Shown here in pieces: positions 14,067 to 26,318 of a DNA stretch of 64,000 bases. Origin of the DNA: Nemopilema nomurai (Eukaryota; Cnidaria; Scyphozoa; Rhizostomeae; Rhizostomatidae); assembly GCA_003864495.1 (NCBI GenBank), contig ML133457.1, positions 2,624,001 through 2,688,000 of the forward strand, written 5' to 3'. The position numbers were made by a program, and so were the translations under genes. Numbering within the stretch: position 1 is the stretch's first letter; each line of letters opens with the position of its first letter. The notes under the pieces are model-generated. The model saw only the letters and a program-made list of their open reading frames with translations. It searched no databases and was not told where the DNA came from.

Positions 14067-14398
14067 ACTATTGTCAGGGACGGACTTACATAGGGGTGTG
14101 GGGGTGCGACACCTCCTCCCAATATTTTTGTGCTATCTGGTAAATTTTTTTGATTCGGAAAATAGCTTCTTTGGTAATCAGTAGTGATGAAAAGACGCCA
14201 GTTTCTTTCTTACTTAACCTCTAGTCGAGTCAGTTGCAGTACTCTTTATAGTTAGATTTAAGAGATTAAAAATATAAAGAGAAATTAAAAAATAGGCGTT
14301 TTGATTATTTCCTAGGCACCTGAAGGTTGTGACACTAAAATCAAATCGTAATCTAATTCCCCCAATTTATGCCTCTTAAATCCGCCCCTGACTATTGC
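14067..14398. mobile_element. hAT-type MITE with 8-bp target-site duplication
   Basis: Terminal inverted repeats CAGGGACGGACTTA (14075) and, read inward from the other end, CAGGGGCGGATTTA (14390) bracket 316 bp without coding capacity. The flanks ACTATTGT (14067-14074) and ACTATTGC (14391-14398) match in 7 of 8 positions. An 8-bp duplication and CAGGGGCGGAT-like ends are typical of hAT superfamily elements. The internal sequence is not coding, so this is a non-autonomous copy. Confidence 0.8.
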
Positions 14399-15130
14399 CT
14401 TACTATTTCAATTTTTCACAATTTGAATTTCTACTGCAGTCATCTTGCTAGTAGGCCTGGCCTTTGTGCAAGGGCCAATTTTCAATAATGCTACAAAAAA
14501 ATTAAGAAGATTCGAGCAGGTAGAAAGTCAATTCTATTAAAGTTAAACATAAAGAGCGAAAAATATATTTAGAGAGTTCATTAGGAAGTGAACTCAATAG
14601 ACAGAAATTCATTGAGCCCCAAACAGAAATTAAAACTGTTTACCACTTAGATAAACCCTGAGATCAATCCAATTTGCAAAGTTTTCCTAGCTGCAAATTT
14701 ATTTACTAATGTTTGCTATCTGCTATTTGCAATTACTTTCAGACATGTCTTTTTGATGATTTCATGCATGACAATGGGTGAATTCTCAAATCGCAATTCG
14801 CACCGGTGTCAATAGCCCTTGATAAACATTCCTCTATTCTTTAACTGACCCTACTATGAAAGGCAACAATATTTCCTTGATTTGGACACCTTTGTGGACA
14901 TCCAAGCTGCAAAATATTATTGCAATTCGCTTAATAAAGACCTTGTAGCGCACTTTATTCTATGAATTGCAATGAAGACAATCATCGCAATTCTATATTG
15001 AGGCTGCAGGGCCGGTGACACCGGAGGGTCATGCGTCTTCCTGAAAAGCAAGACTTACTCTTGAAAACTGTTTTTGCCGTCAGGAGTTGGCTTGCTGAGA
15101 ATTATTTTGTCTACATCTTGAAAGGTTTCA
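14399..15130. other. Intergenic, nothing recognised
   Basis: AT-rich sequence between the hAT MITE and the 103-bp tandem repeat. No exon with family similarity, no RNA gene and no inverted-repeat ends were seen. Confidence 0.4.
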
Positions 15131-15645
15131 TCGGAAGCCTTCAGAAAAATGGCTAGATAGGAGATTCAAGTCAATACTATTAAAAATACCCAGTAGATTA
15201 AGTAATGCCTTGATTTAAATATACTGTTCAGTGTTTATCGGAAGCTTTCAGAAAAATGGCTAGATAGAAGATTTCAATACTGTTAAAAATACCCAGTAGA
15301 TTAAGTAATGCCTTGATTTAAATATGCTGTTCAGTGTTTATCGGAAGCTTTCAGAAAATGGCTAGATAGAAGATTTAATACTGTTAAAGATACCCAGTAG
15401 ATTAAGTGATGCCTTGATTTAAATATGCTGTTCAGTGTTTATCGGAAGCTTTCAGAAAAATGACTAGATAGAAGATTTCAATACTGTTAAAAATACCCAG
15501 TAGATTAAGTAATGCCTTGATTTAAATATGCTGTTCAGTGTTTATCGGAAGCTTTCAAAAAAATGGCTAGATAGAAGATTTCAATACTGTTAAAAATGCC
15601 CACTAGATGAAGCAATGCCTTGATTTAAATATACTGTTTAGTGTT
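15131..15645. repeat. Tandem repeat, five copies of a ~103-bp unit
   Basis: Copies start at about 15131, 15238, 15341, 15442 and 15544, each opening with TCGGAAGC(C/T)TTCA and carrying CCCAGTAGATTAAGTAATGC. Spacing is 107, 103, 101 and 102 bp. The first copy is the most divergent, and the last degenerates after GTTTAGTGTTTT. It looks like a local non-coding minisatellite. Confidence 0.95.
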
Positions 15646-15646
15646 T

Positions 15647-18600
15647 TTTGTTTAAACCACAATTCTTGAGCAAAAGTGATACTGGCATAGAAGAAAAATT
15701 TTCGAAAAAAATTTCTTAGTATTGGGTATACTTCCCCATGGTTGTTTTTTACTTTCCATGTTTCTAAAGCAAATTTTTGTGTCATTGAAATTCATCAAAA
15801 CCAAATAGCTTACTATGATTAAATTTTTTTGTAGAAGACACTTAAAATATGTGTATGATAAATGGAATCATTCATTTTAGTAGCTAGGGTTATCAATAGA
15901 TAATCATTTGTAAAATGAGCTTGTGACGACCGTCAGTATCCACAACAACAACCTTTAACAAATTGCCACGTGAAAAAGCAATGGACCATTTGTGCATGAT
16001 AAGATGCAGTAGAAAACAATTGGTTTTAAATTTGCACAGCTGCAGACAGGGTGGGAAATGCTCGTAAAAGAATTGCTTGGGAAATGGTCATATTATGAAA
16101 GCTATGAAATGCAAGTTGATATTACATGTCTTAACGTCCATCCTTTTAGCTATTTCACTAAGCTTACACCTTTTTACTTATACTCTGTTCAGAGGGGTCG
16201 GCGTGCCATTAAAGTGCCTTTGAAGAAGAAATGTCGCACGTCAGACATTGAAGTAGCCGAATGAAGCAGATGAAAAACAGTCTGGCTGCGGAGCAAATCA
16301 TCGGGTTTGGTTCTAGTTTACACTGAATCGAGGACATCAGTAGAATCAGTTTAAGAAATACTGCAGCTGATACTTAAGATAAACCTTGGGTGTAAGTCTT
16401 GGGGAAAATATTTTTACCGTTCATTAAAATGATTCTTGAGCTTATGAGACATGATAACGTATAATAAGCAATTCGAAGCTGAATTTTAAAAATCCGAAAG
16501 GCACAAACATAATTGCAGGAGTGAAATGAGCCCCAAACTGAGTGTGTAAATATATAAGATTAGACAACGTTCAAAGGCATGATTTCTTCCTCTTACTTTC
16601 TATCAAACCATGAAACAGTCTGCCTTTGTATTGAATTCCGTGCATGTTTCCTTCGGATAAGTACATGGTTGAATCAAACGATGTATTGAACATTTCTCCA
16701 CACTGAACAGACATGGAGGGTTGTATACTGTTCAAGGGAAGATCAAAGGAATGTACATAGAAAGTTTTACAAAAAGACGTGTATTACTTGGATTGTCTAG
16801 CTTCAACAAAACCTGCTGTCGTCACATCAAATCAATCTTATAACACCAAATTTTCTGCTTTTTAAGGAGGAAATAATGCCCGACAAGGATGCATCTTTAG
16901 ACTTCAAACTCTTCTGTCGTTGCTACATATGCTTGCTTGAATTGCCTGAGAAGGTAGATGATGAGGAAAACTTTATCAATAATCACACTATCAATATATG
17001 TACTATGAAATAGTTGAAATTTCCTTCACCCTGGAATATAAACACCTCCAAATCTTACCTTGGCTTTATTTGATTCACTGTGGAAAGAAAGTTGCAAGTG
17101 GTCTATATATAGTCCGAGCATTCACAGAATAGTTTCAGAAGACTTCCTTCCTTTCTTGATTTACGCCAAATGACATCTAGCTTGATGGCTATGCCATTAT
17201 ATATTAAAAAGACGCTTCAGATACAACTATAGTCCCTGAATTATTTTTAAAACCAGCTTGCAAAATATTCTTTCATGAACACAAAATGAGTCAGCATGGC
17301 AGCATTATGACTTCCTTCTTCACTATCACCGCAAATTCCAATGATTCCTTTCTTGAATAGCGTTTGGCATTCTTAAGTGGATGCATGTTTTTTTATCATT
17401 GGCCTGGGATGAGGGGGTTTAAAGCAAGCATCCAGATTGCTCTCTCGCGACTAAATTTGTTAATAATAAGGCAAGGATGTATCAGTTTAAGCAACATATC
17501 TCTATTGATAGATGTACATAAAAAACGTGACATCGATATCCTGAAATATTATTTCTGGAGAATGTTTAAACTCGTTTGAGTTCCACTATTAAAATTGTCC
17601 AAAGTAATACCGGGCTTTCTTTTCTTAGAAGTTGAAGCAGATGCTTTATCATTCTTAACTGTTTAAGATCAATATACTACCGTAGCCTAACAAGATAAGC
17701 CCTAGAGTCCCACATACAGCTGAAATTCATTCGTTTGAAGTGCAACATTTTCGTTTAAAAAGCAGGCGATAATATGAATTTTACTTTCACCATGAGAAGC
17801 TTTGAAAAGTGAAAAATCCGATTTACAGAGAGGATTTGGCTTAATTGCAATTTGAGCCTCTAGTAATTGTCTTTTTGGCGGCATCTTTAATTTGTAAAAT
17901 GAGACTTCTTGCTAATCAAATAGTGCTAATATTGTCTTTGAGGGTATATCTCTGGTAATTCAGGTGCCTAAATATGCGAAAATAGATCAATATGGATTTT
18001 ATACGTAACGTTGATATAAAAAATTTGATCAATGCTTAAGCTGACTTTTGCATTTGTCGCCGTCTGTTTTCATATCGAAATTTTAAGGTTATTCATACAG
18101 TCACCCGATCGCTTCTTGGGCCATGATAGGTAAAGAGAGCAACCTTTATTTGAAGCCCCGATCACAGGCTAACCAGAAAGCTAGTTCCGATAGAGTCAAG
18201 TGGCAATGGCTGTAGTTATTATCAGTGAAATGCAATGGTGTATGAAGAAACCTTAAACAATTGTCCATTTCTTAATTGCTAATCCATAAAGACTCTGAAT
18301 TTATTTTGGATAGTCAATTATTGCAAAGAAATATATATTTTCAACAGGGTACATTTCCCATGACTTAGCTGAAACATGTATCAGCAAAAATAAATCAATT
18401 GGCCAGAAAGTTGTAGGGAATGTGATACTTCAAGCTCAATCTTGGTAGAGCTCAATACAGAAAGAATAGGCATTTGATTAAAATAATTTCCAGCTGTTTA
18501 TCTAGACTTAGTCTAAGTTCACTTTAGTACTTTATTTTGTCCGCACTTAACGTTTTGTGTAATGTTAAGCCAATTTTTACCGTCTTTGAAATGAAGATGC

Positions 18601-18922
18601 ACCTACACATTTCTGTACATTTTATAAAGAATTACTTGGTGAAATTATTTTATGGTACTTCAATTTCATATCAGATAATTCAATATCATTTTAGATGATT
18701 CAATATCATAGGGGCAACAAGCGTATGCCATGAATGAAGTAATGAACCATCATCATGCTTTCCACGTGACTATGGCGCCATAAAATCAACAGAAGTTGTC
18801 TCCAAAGCAATTTAATGAGTTTACTTGGTGCGTTTACAGAGAAAACGTCTACCTAGCAACATTTGCCTAGCTGTCAAGCAATTATGATTATTTGTTTGTT
18901 CCTAATTAACGTTGTAGCTGTT
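15647..18922. other. Long intergenic stretch, no gene supported
   Basis: About 3.3 kb before the first BRICHOS gene. Open stretches are short and show no family similarity. The most exon-like piece is 16186-16264, preceded by TTCAG and ending in a stop; it has no partner exon. A minor direct repeat of ATTCAATATCAT occurs near 18675-18710. Nothing else is supported. Confidence 0.4.
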
Positions 18923-18930
18923 TATAAATA
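18923..18930 (+). promoter_or_regulatory. TATA box of the plus-strand BRICHOS gene
   Basis: TATAAATA, 280 bp upstream of the start codon. The distance is explained by a non-coding first exon that ends at 19019 (ACACAAA, then GTGAGT) and an intron ending in CGACAG at 19201, just before the ATG at 19203. The paralogue on the other strand has the same arrangement, which supports the assignment. Confidence 0.55.
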
Positions 18931-19202
18931 ATTCTAGCCCGAAGATGCATCTCACCTTCAAGTCGAATTCTACAAGAGACAAGCAAGAAATTCTGCACTT
19001 GAATCTCCTGAAACACAAAGTGAGTTCCAAATGCCTTTGTCAATTGATGCTCCTTGTCATTTTTTAACTATGAATAACTGAAAGATATTCTGAAGATATG
19101 TGATTAGGCCATATCTGACATCAACATTGCATTAAGACTGCCAAGAATTTAGCACGAGTGCTCATAGCTTCTTTTGACATCTCTTCAACCTTCTTCGACA
19201 GC

Positions 19203-22174
19203 ATGAAGACATTGGTGATATTTTGCCTTGTTGCTGCCGTGGTGGTAAGTCTTTGCATTCAGCTGTCATGTTTACCTTTTCTTTTCATTGTTTCCAATTT
19301 ATTCATTTTCTTTTGAAGTTCTGCGCTAAATGCTTAAAAAATGAACTTTCTCTGCATACATCATTAAACCCATTTAGGCCGACAAATTCCGTATGAATCT
19401 GGAAGAAAATGGTGAGAAATTTGCAGAGGAAATTGAAATTGATGTTGCTGGTGAAACCGAGGAGATCAAGGTGCCTAAGCATCAGGACAGGATTCAAGTT
19501 GACCTCCTGAATGACTTCAACATGGTATGGCCTCTTTCAAATACCTTTGATTATCTTGGCAGCCATAGACAGTACCTCAAAGTTTTACATGACCGGGGTC
19601 AGAGGTCAATGAACTCAGAGTAACAATGACCATTTAAAATGATAGCACGTTACACAGCTTGATTTCAACATGGCGTGTTGAAAATTGAATAACATATTCA
19701 ACATTACGATATTAACTAGCATAGCCACTACTAATATTCACTATTACTATTTTGACATAAGATAATTCATTTAACAAGAGAGGAAAATAGTATGGAAGGT
19801 TTGGCTGCATTAACATAGTATTATCAACATAGCAAGGCTGAAAAATAATTTCCATTACATCTGTAACTGCACATAAAACTAAAAATTTAAAGTTTTGCAA
19901 CCGAGCCCGCTTAATTAACGCCCTTTGTGGTGTTGACCTAGATATCTCTTGACCCCACACTACTACAGCATTAAAGTACTTAATCCAAGATTTAAAGATC
20001 CTTTTATAGTATCCAGCGAACAAGTTTCCGAACTCCTAGGAGACCTTTACCTGATTCTGAAACCTGATTTACCAGAAGCAAAAACGTGCTTATGTGTAAC
20101 GATTAACCTAAAGGAGATGATATTATTGTTGTCCTGACCCTCAACAATTTGTTGAGTTTATAATTGCTTGTTGTATAGAACCATTGTCCGTTATTGAAAT
20201 TGGCTTTTGCACTTATAATTATAGTTTAACTATCATAGATTTTCTAATTTCAATGGAACTTTTAACGTAAATTCTTTCAACCCTTTGGGTACATGGTATA
20301 AAACTGAACTGAAATTGAAAAATGTAGATCTTTCATCTAAGCTTCTCCAAAGATGTTTTCAATTTTTTCTACTTTTTGAGATTTTCCACCCAAGCTGAGA
20401 TGACACTAAGCAATTTTTCCCTTTCAAGTGCGGCATTTTTCATTTTCAAGCAGTTTATATATTTAAAAGTTTATAAATGAATTTTATGAAATTCTGTTTC
20501 TTCAATCCTTTTGCACTTCTCTTCTCTACCTAGGGCTTAAGCGCTGCAAAGTTACCCGCAGTAAGGAAATGCCACATTTCAAAGATCGAAAAGACCGAGC
20601 AGAGCCCAATGCAAATGAAGCAAAGTTTAGAAAAGGTGTGGGCCTAAAGTCATGTACTTCTGTAAATAAGTTGCTCAGGCGATTGCCTGTAAACAGCTGA
20701 TTTGATCTTATTAGACGTGTACCTCATAGAAGCGGCTTTGACCCGTCACTTTGTAAATGCCATAAACGAGTAAAACGTGCACCTCCTCAAATCAACAAAT
20801 TCTCTCATTAGAAGAAGTTAAATTGCTTGACTCTTACAATGATTTTGTGGGATTTTGATATTAAATTCTTTCTTATTTCGATGTGCTTGGGGTTTACATA
20901 ATGCCAGTATTAAAAGCGCTCCTCTGATCTGATAGCCTTTACCCATTTATGAAGGCCAAACTTGAGCATCTTGTGTGATCGGTCATTCATTTAGATCATT
21001 AAGACTTCTTTGTAGAAAGGACGTTTTTTCTCTAATTTCAAGAAATCATATTGCTCCCGTTTGTATTTTTACTTGTTGTTTCAAGAATCTACACTCTCTA
21101 TCAAATCTACTTGGAGTATTATTGCAAGGTTTTCTACCCCGAGTTATCGAGTTACTCTACCTTTAAAAACTTTATTTTCTGTAGAGCCATAGCCGTTTTC
21201 CGACTGAGAGATACTTTGTTAAGACAGAGACGTCTCTGATTGTCCGACGTATGACAGCCGACGAAGTTGGCCAAAAAATTGCTGCGCACTGTCGTGGGTA
21301 CGAATTGCTGTACACTGTGAAAGTGAGACAGGACAATATTGAAAAAGAGGCAGTGAGACAAGCAGAAAATATGATTAGTAAGTAGGTTGTCAATTGCAGG
21401 CGAAAACATTTGTTTGCAAGCCACGCCGACGTAATGGATAGATAGGAAAGATGGTATTATTACTTGAATTAGAGTGCGCAACAAGAGGATTTCAAACATA
21501 GCTTCAAATCAACTGTGTTTTTAAGGTTCTCTGCACTGAGAAGGTTGTCCATGAAATGCTCAAGGAACTAACTATGCCATCGGATAAATGACGAAGATAT
21601 TAAGAGGCAATATCCTGAGATACATCATAACTAAATTGAAATATTCCTTAAGGGAGTTTACTTCCTTATAAAAACGAAACAGAAGATCATCTACAAAAGC
21701 ACCAATGGCGAAATGCTCTAAAAATATCCAGAGGCTTTTGTTGAAAAAACAACAAAATAAAAGAAGGAAATTTGTCAATTTTCGGCATTAGCAAGGCCCC
21801 TATTAAGCACTACAGCTTTATTAGCTCTACACTCCTGTTAAGCACTAAGGCTATGGCAACTGATATTCTTTGGTTAATTGTTTGGCCAGGCTTTGATAAT
21901 TTGTCTTCTTCAAGGACGGACAAAAAGGAGCGGCCAGTCCACCACGATTTCCCAATTCTATGCATGCACCTTGGCAAGCACCAATGTGATTTCTCGCTGT
22001 GACCTCAAGAAGGCCAGGCTGGGCGCCAGGTGCAGCTTCTGGCGATCGGACCTGAGACGCTGCATCTACAAAATAGACTGTTCCTCCCAGGGTGCGTCGG
22101 CCGTCTGCAACGGATCACACCAGTTCGACCTGATGCAGTGCTGTGACTTCATCTGCATTCCCTTTGGCAAATAG
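19203..22174 (+). CDS. Secreted BRICHOS-domain precursor with nine-cysteine C-terminal peptide (gene 1)
   Basis: Five coding exons: 19203-19244, 19378-19524, 20534-20635, 21185-21377 and 21915-22174, giving 247 residues. Residues 1-14 are a hydrophobic signal peptide (MKTLVIFCLVAAVV). A propeptide with ETEEIKVPKHQD leads into a BRICHOS domain (about 55-140) with DLLNDFNMGLSA and the two domain cysteines C76 (VRKCHISKI) and C133 (IAAHCRGYELLY). RRTKR at 162-166 is a furin-type site. The C-terminal 81 residues hold nine cysteines (179, 190, 201, 211, 217, 226, 237, 238, 242) ending CCDFIC. In known BRICHOS precursors the domain chaperones the secreted C-terminal peptide; the same order is seen in annelid antimicrobial precursors. 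Here the peptide's activity is unknown: antimicrobial, structural or venom-like roles are all possible. Exon 5's acceptor (CTTCTTCAAG) is the least certain border. A paralogue lies on the opposite strand. Confidence 0.88.
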
Positions 22175-22294
22175 ACTCGTAGTGCCAAATAGTGGTTATC
22201 AATTGATTGCTTTTGCAAAACACATGTTCGCTATTTACTTGTCCTTTCTAGACTCGCTGTCTTTTCTGGGACTCATCTAAGTACCTCTGTGGAT

Positions 22295-22623
22295 GCGATA
22301 CAAAACGTCCATTTGCAGGTTACTAGTCTGCTTTCAAAGAAGCGATACAAAACGTCCATTTGCAGGTTACTAGTCTGCTTTCAAAGAAGCGATACAAAAC
22401 GTCCATTTGCAGGTTACTAGTCTGCTTTCAAAGAAGCGATACAAAACGTCCATTTGCAGGTTGCTAGTCTGCTTTCAAAGAAGCGATACAAAACGTCCAT
22501 TTGCAGGTTACTAGTCTGCTTTCAAAGAAGCGATACAAAACGTCCATTTGCAGGTTACTAGTCTGCTTTCAAAGAAGCGATACAAAACGTCCATTTGCAG
22601 GTTGCTAGTCTGCTTTCAAAGAA
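22295..22623. repeat. Seven-copy 47-bp tandem array just 3' of BRICHOS gene 1
   Basis: Units start at 22295, 22342, 22389, 22436, 22483, 22530 and 22577 with an exact 47-bp period (GCGATACAAAACGTCCATTT at each start). Copies differ only by GGTTACTAG versus GGTTGCTAG. The array starts 121 bp after the stop codon; no AATAAA lies between them, so it could be within the 3' UTR. Confidence 0.97.
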
Positions 22624-25389
22624 GTGCCGTGGTTACATTCGCCCCTGTTTGTGCTTCGCATTGTGGTGTAATTTGAAAGGCCTTTTCGATTCGCGATGCA
22701 TATATCACGAAAACTTGTTTGAACTTCAAACCAGTGTATGCTTATTTGAATAGGCCCAAAATCACGCGTAATCTTGTGATAATCGCATCTGTATGCGTTG
22801 CAAGAGAGGCAATGAAACAATTACTAACTGACATTGCGATTTAGTTCCATCACTAGATTAAAGATGGCTGTTCCGCGTCTTCGTTGCGGAGAAGCAAGTC
22901 TTAGTCTCTCATCCATTTACAGCCTCTTTCTCGAGTAATATCTTCGTAGGCAGCCAGTCTCTCCTGTATACATGTGTTTGTGAACCTTTATAATGGGGCT
23001 CTCGGACAATCCCTTTTGGCGGGCTAAAACTAGTAAGGTATTTTACATGCAAACTATTAACATTGTTAAATTAGTAATCACTAGAACTCAATTAGTAACA
23101 CTATAAACTATCAAGACTTAACATTATTGCTGATCCACGGGAAAAGGTGCTCTTTAGTTAGTGAAACCAAAAATGGAACAGCTATGAACAGACAAATTCA
23201 ACGGCTTGTTAGGCAAGATTGTATCGAATGGTATGGTCACAGCATTATATCGGCGTGATAAACAGCTTTTCGCTCTGCGACAAGCAAATCAAGTTATCAA
23301 GTGAAACACGACTAAGATGAGACAATGGCTCTGTGGAACACTGTTGATGATCTGATCAACTCTCGATAATGTTTTGGGGCTGTCAGAGGCACAAAATTGC
23401 AAATGACGGAGAATTGTACCCGACAGGGCTTACATTGTGTTCAAGCGCTGGTATTCTATGCACGCAACAGAGAGCCTAGTTTATTCTTTAAAAGCTTGAG
23501 CGCAGAGAAAATATATTGTTTTAAAAGAAATAGTGAGTTATGAAGGGCTCTTTGTTTTAACCTCTGTTTTCCATACTTTGCGTTAACGACATTGATCACT
23601 GGGTAGAGGATAGAGGATTTTCAGAAGTTGATGAAGATTTCTGCCAAGTGTGAAAAGTTTGAAAAAAATGAGAAAACTCTAGACGTTGGCTTCTGTTGGA
23701 ATCTAGTTTTTTGGAACTACGAGAAAAATTTCAAAATCTGATTATCACTTGGAAGGGGCTTAATAATAAAGAGAAGCAGCGAGAACATAATTCTTGCACA
23801 TAATTCAGATATAGGGCAATATCTTCTGGAGAATCCAAATCCTACACTGATGGCAATTTTCGCATAATTGGGCAAGCTTAGTCGTCTTTCCGCCTGGCTT
23901 TTTGGAGTCTGTCTACATTTCAAATGAACAAGGAATGTTTAAAGTGCAGTGATGACCAATTTATGCAGTGATGAATCGAAGATGTGAAATGGTGAATTTT
24001 TCACTTTTAAGTTGGAATTACTCCAAATAATGCTGATACAGATGTTTACAGAATGGAGACAAATGAATACAAGCTACGGTTGAGAATCAAAAAAGATAAT
24101 GGAATCATACTACGGATGGACTTGAATTAAAACCAACTTTAACAATACAAATTAAACAGTTACGAAATTCATTTTATCTTTGAATTTGAAAATCAGTGCT
24201 TGCCTATAGGCTTCATTGACCGTTATCTATGCTATACAATAACCAAGCAAATTATACATTGTTGTATCTATTACCAATGGTATACCGCTGATTTACATCC
24301 GAAGGTGGACAGCCATGACTCTTCTATATACAAGCATTAAGCATACCCTAAGAAAAAAACTAACAATACCTAATGGCATGCTTACATATCTGCGAACAAA
24401 GTAAACGCTTATGTAGGATATAACATAATCTCCTTTCAGTAAAAATGTCTTAAGCAAAATGAGCTTCAAAATACAATTCCTGTGTAACTTTATTTCTAGC
24501 AACTATAAAATTGAATTGTGGAGCAACACAAGCATAGAATACAAGTGAGGCGAGGCGGTGCGGTCGCTGCGAAGCATGACGTGTGTTGCGAGGCAAAGCG
24601 CAAAGCTGTATTCTACAAAAGATTAACCCAAAATGTCAAATTTCTTTAAAAGCTTTCGTATGATCACACTGTCACTCTACATTGTTTGCCGATGTTATTT
24701 TATCTTTTTGAGCAATGGGTGGGTAAATAAAAGGTAACCAAAATAACACATTAAGGTATTACTTTGTGGATCATTTTACATCTTCATCAACTCGCATCAC
24801 GGCATCATGCAAAATACAGAACGATCAAAGCGAAATACATCCACGACATAAATCCAGAGGGGCATTTTACTGTCAAGGAGGGCCACCGAGATTATTGTTA
24901 AAATAAAGGCTTTTCTAAGTGGTTTCCCATAACCAAAATGTTTTCAGAAAATGTAATCTAAAGTGTCAAATTACCCATCGAGTCAAATAGAAACATGGTT
25001 TATCGATTTTAAAATAAAAATTTTCTATAATCATTCGACTCCTGTTATCAAGATGATATATGGACGTTGATAAGGTTCTAGAGCTTTACCTTATATGAAT
25101 TTTGACATGAAAATTGAGCCCCCTTTACCCCCTCAATTTTGTCTCTACCTAAGCATATTTGAATTTTGAAAGTAACGATAAATGATAAAACGTTCTGATT
25201 TTCTTTTTCTAACATTGCGAGCGGCATTCATCTATTCATACAACTGTACCTCGTCTATTTGTTTTTATTTATACTTCGTGCTGAACTTTAAATCACGTTA
25301 TATGACATAATATTTCATATCCTGCATGCCACTTCATCTGCATATCCTGTCTATTACCATCGATATTTGGTAGTGTGGCAGAAAGTTTC
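22624..25389. other. Intergenic between the convergent BRICHOS genes
   Basis: No exon with family similarity on either strand. The one distinct object is the GC-rich 24535-24615 segment, listed separately. The rest is AT-rich and unremarkable. Confidence 0.4.
24535..24615. repeat. GC-rich 81-bp insert bounded by 9-bp inverted repeats
   Basis: TAGAATACA at 24535 and TGTATTCTA ending at 24615 are perfect inverted repeats. They enclose a segment rich in GCGAGGC-type words, strongly unlike the AT-rich surroundings. It may be a very small transposon or a hairpin; no target duplication is obvious. Confidence 0.45.
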
Positions 25390-25466
25390 CTGATTCCGTA
25401 TTCCATGTTCCATAGTATTCCGGATTCCATATTCCGTATTCCGTATTCCGGATTCTTGATTCCGTG
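25390..25466. repeat. Degenerate (TATTCCG)n-type minisatellite
   Basis: Repeated words ATTCCGTATTCC, ATTCCGGATTCC and ATTCCATATTCC in tandem. The minus-strand open frame through it, with YGIRN-like repeats, is a product of the repeat and not a gene. Confidence 0.75.
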
Positions 25467-25533
25467 TTTAAAGGTAGCCTGTCTGCCTTTGTTCATGTTC
25501 CAACGTTTTGAGGATTGCCCGACAAAGATGTAC

Positions 25534-26318
25534 TTAAGGTTACGGTAAACATTTTCTGGACGAAAGTATCAATTTTTCGATTTCTTCATATTTTGATAGC
25601 CGAATTAATAAGGAACATAATGATACCATGTTTGAAACTTGAAGAAGTTTTGAAAATGGAAGAAATCCCATGTAAACAAATGTTTTCATAATTTCCTTAT
25701 CAAAGTGTCTAACTGCAGTTTTCAAATCCCTCGACCTGTGAAGTCGATTTATCGTTGTTCTGCTTCTTGGGGTTTATGGGAGATTATGGCACATCCATGA
25801 ACTGTTGTGCTTATTTAAGGAATCTAATTGATTTTGAAGCCTAAACTTCTTGACTCGGATTACATTGTTGGTAGCATGATCCCGATGTGTATCATCGCGA
25901 GTGCGATCAGTAAAATCCCGTTTTCTCCGGACTCAAAACGCCTCTACATACAGGTAAGAAAAAGCTAATTTGTACCCAACCCAATCGAATGGCTCGAAAA
26001 TTTGCACACGGCCATGGCAGACGTTGGGCAAAACAAAGTGTCTCAAAAATTTTTATTTGCTCTGGTCTGTCTTTTATATCTAAATACAGTCGCGGGGGTG
26101 GAAAGGAGGAAATTAAAAAATCTGAGGCACTCTTTGGTAGCTTGGGATCTGAACTTCCTGCTGATATATGTAAAATTTTGTTAGCTCAAACGCAAGGGTA
26201 CAAAATAGCTTTTTACAGTTTTTACAGTTTACAGTTTACATTTTTTGCACATTAACAGTTTGGCTTTTAGAAAGGAAAAACCAAATTTGGTATTGAAAAA
26301 GTTTATCGTTATCCTTAA
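25534..26318 (+). mobile_element. TTAA-flanked non-autonomous DNA transposon, copy 2
   Basis: It begins TTAAGGTTACGGTAAACATT at 25534 and ends CGTTATCCTTAA at 26318, in opposite orientation to the copy at 2066-2756. Shared internal blocks include AGGAACATAATGAT near the start, GACGTTGGGCAAAACAAAGT at about 26020, CAAACGCAAGGGTACAAAAT near 26190 and AACAGTTTGG near 26255. It is about 90 bp longer than copy 1 and its right terminus is more diverged, so it is probably older or from another subfamily. Short open frames share QTQGYKIAF with copy 1 but show no transposase domain. Confidence 0.72.

Noticed and set aside
16186..16264. Terminal-exon-like stretch after TTCAG ending in a stop (RRAIKVPLKKKCRTSDIEVAE)
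   Set aside because: No upstream partner exon and no recognised family; one acceptor-like site is not enough.
25293..25496. Minus-strand ORF with YGIRNMESGI-type repeats
   Set aside because: Translation of the TATTCCG-type minisatellite.
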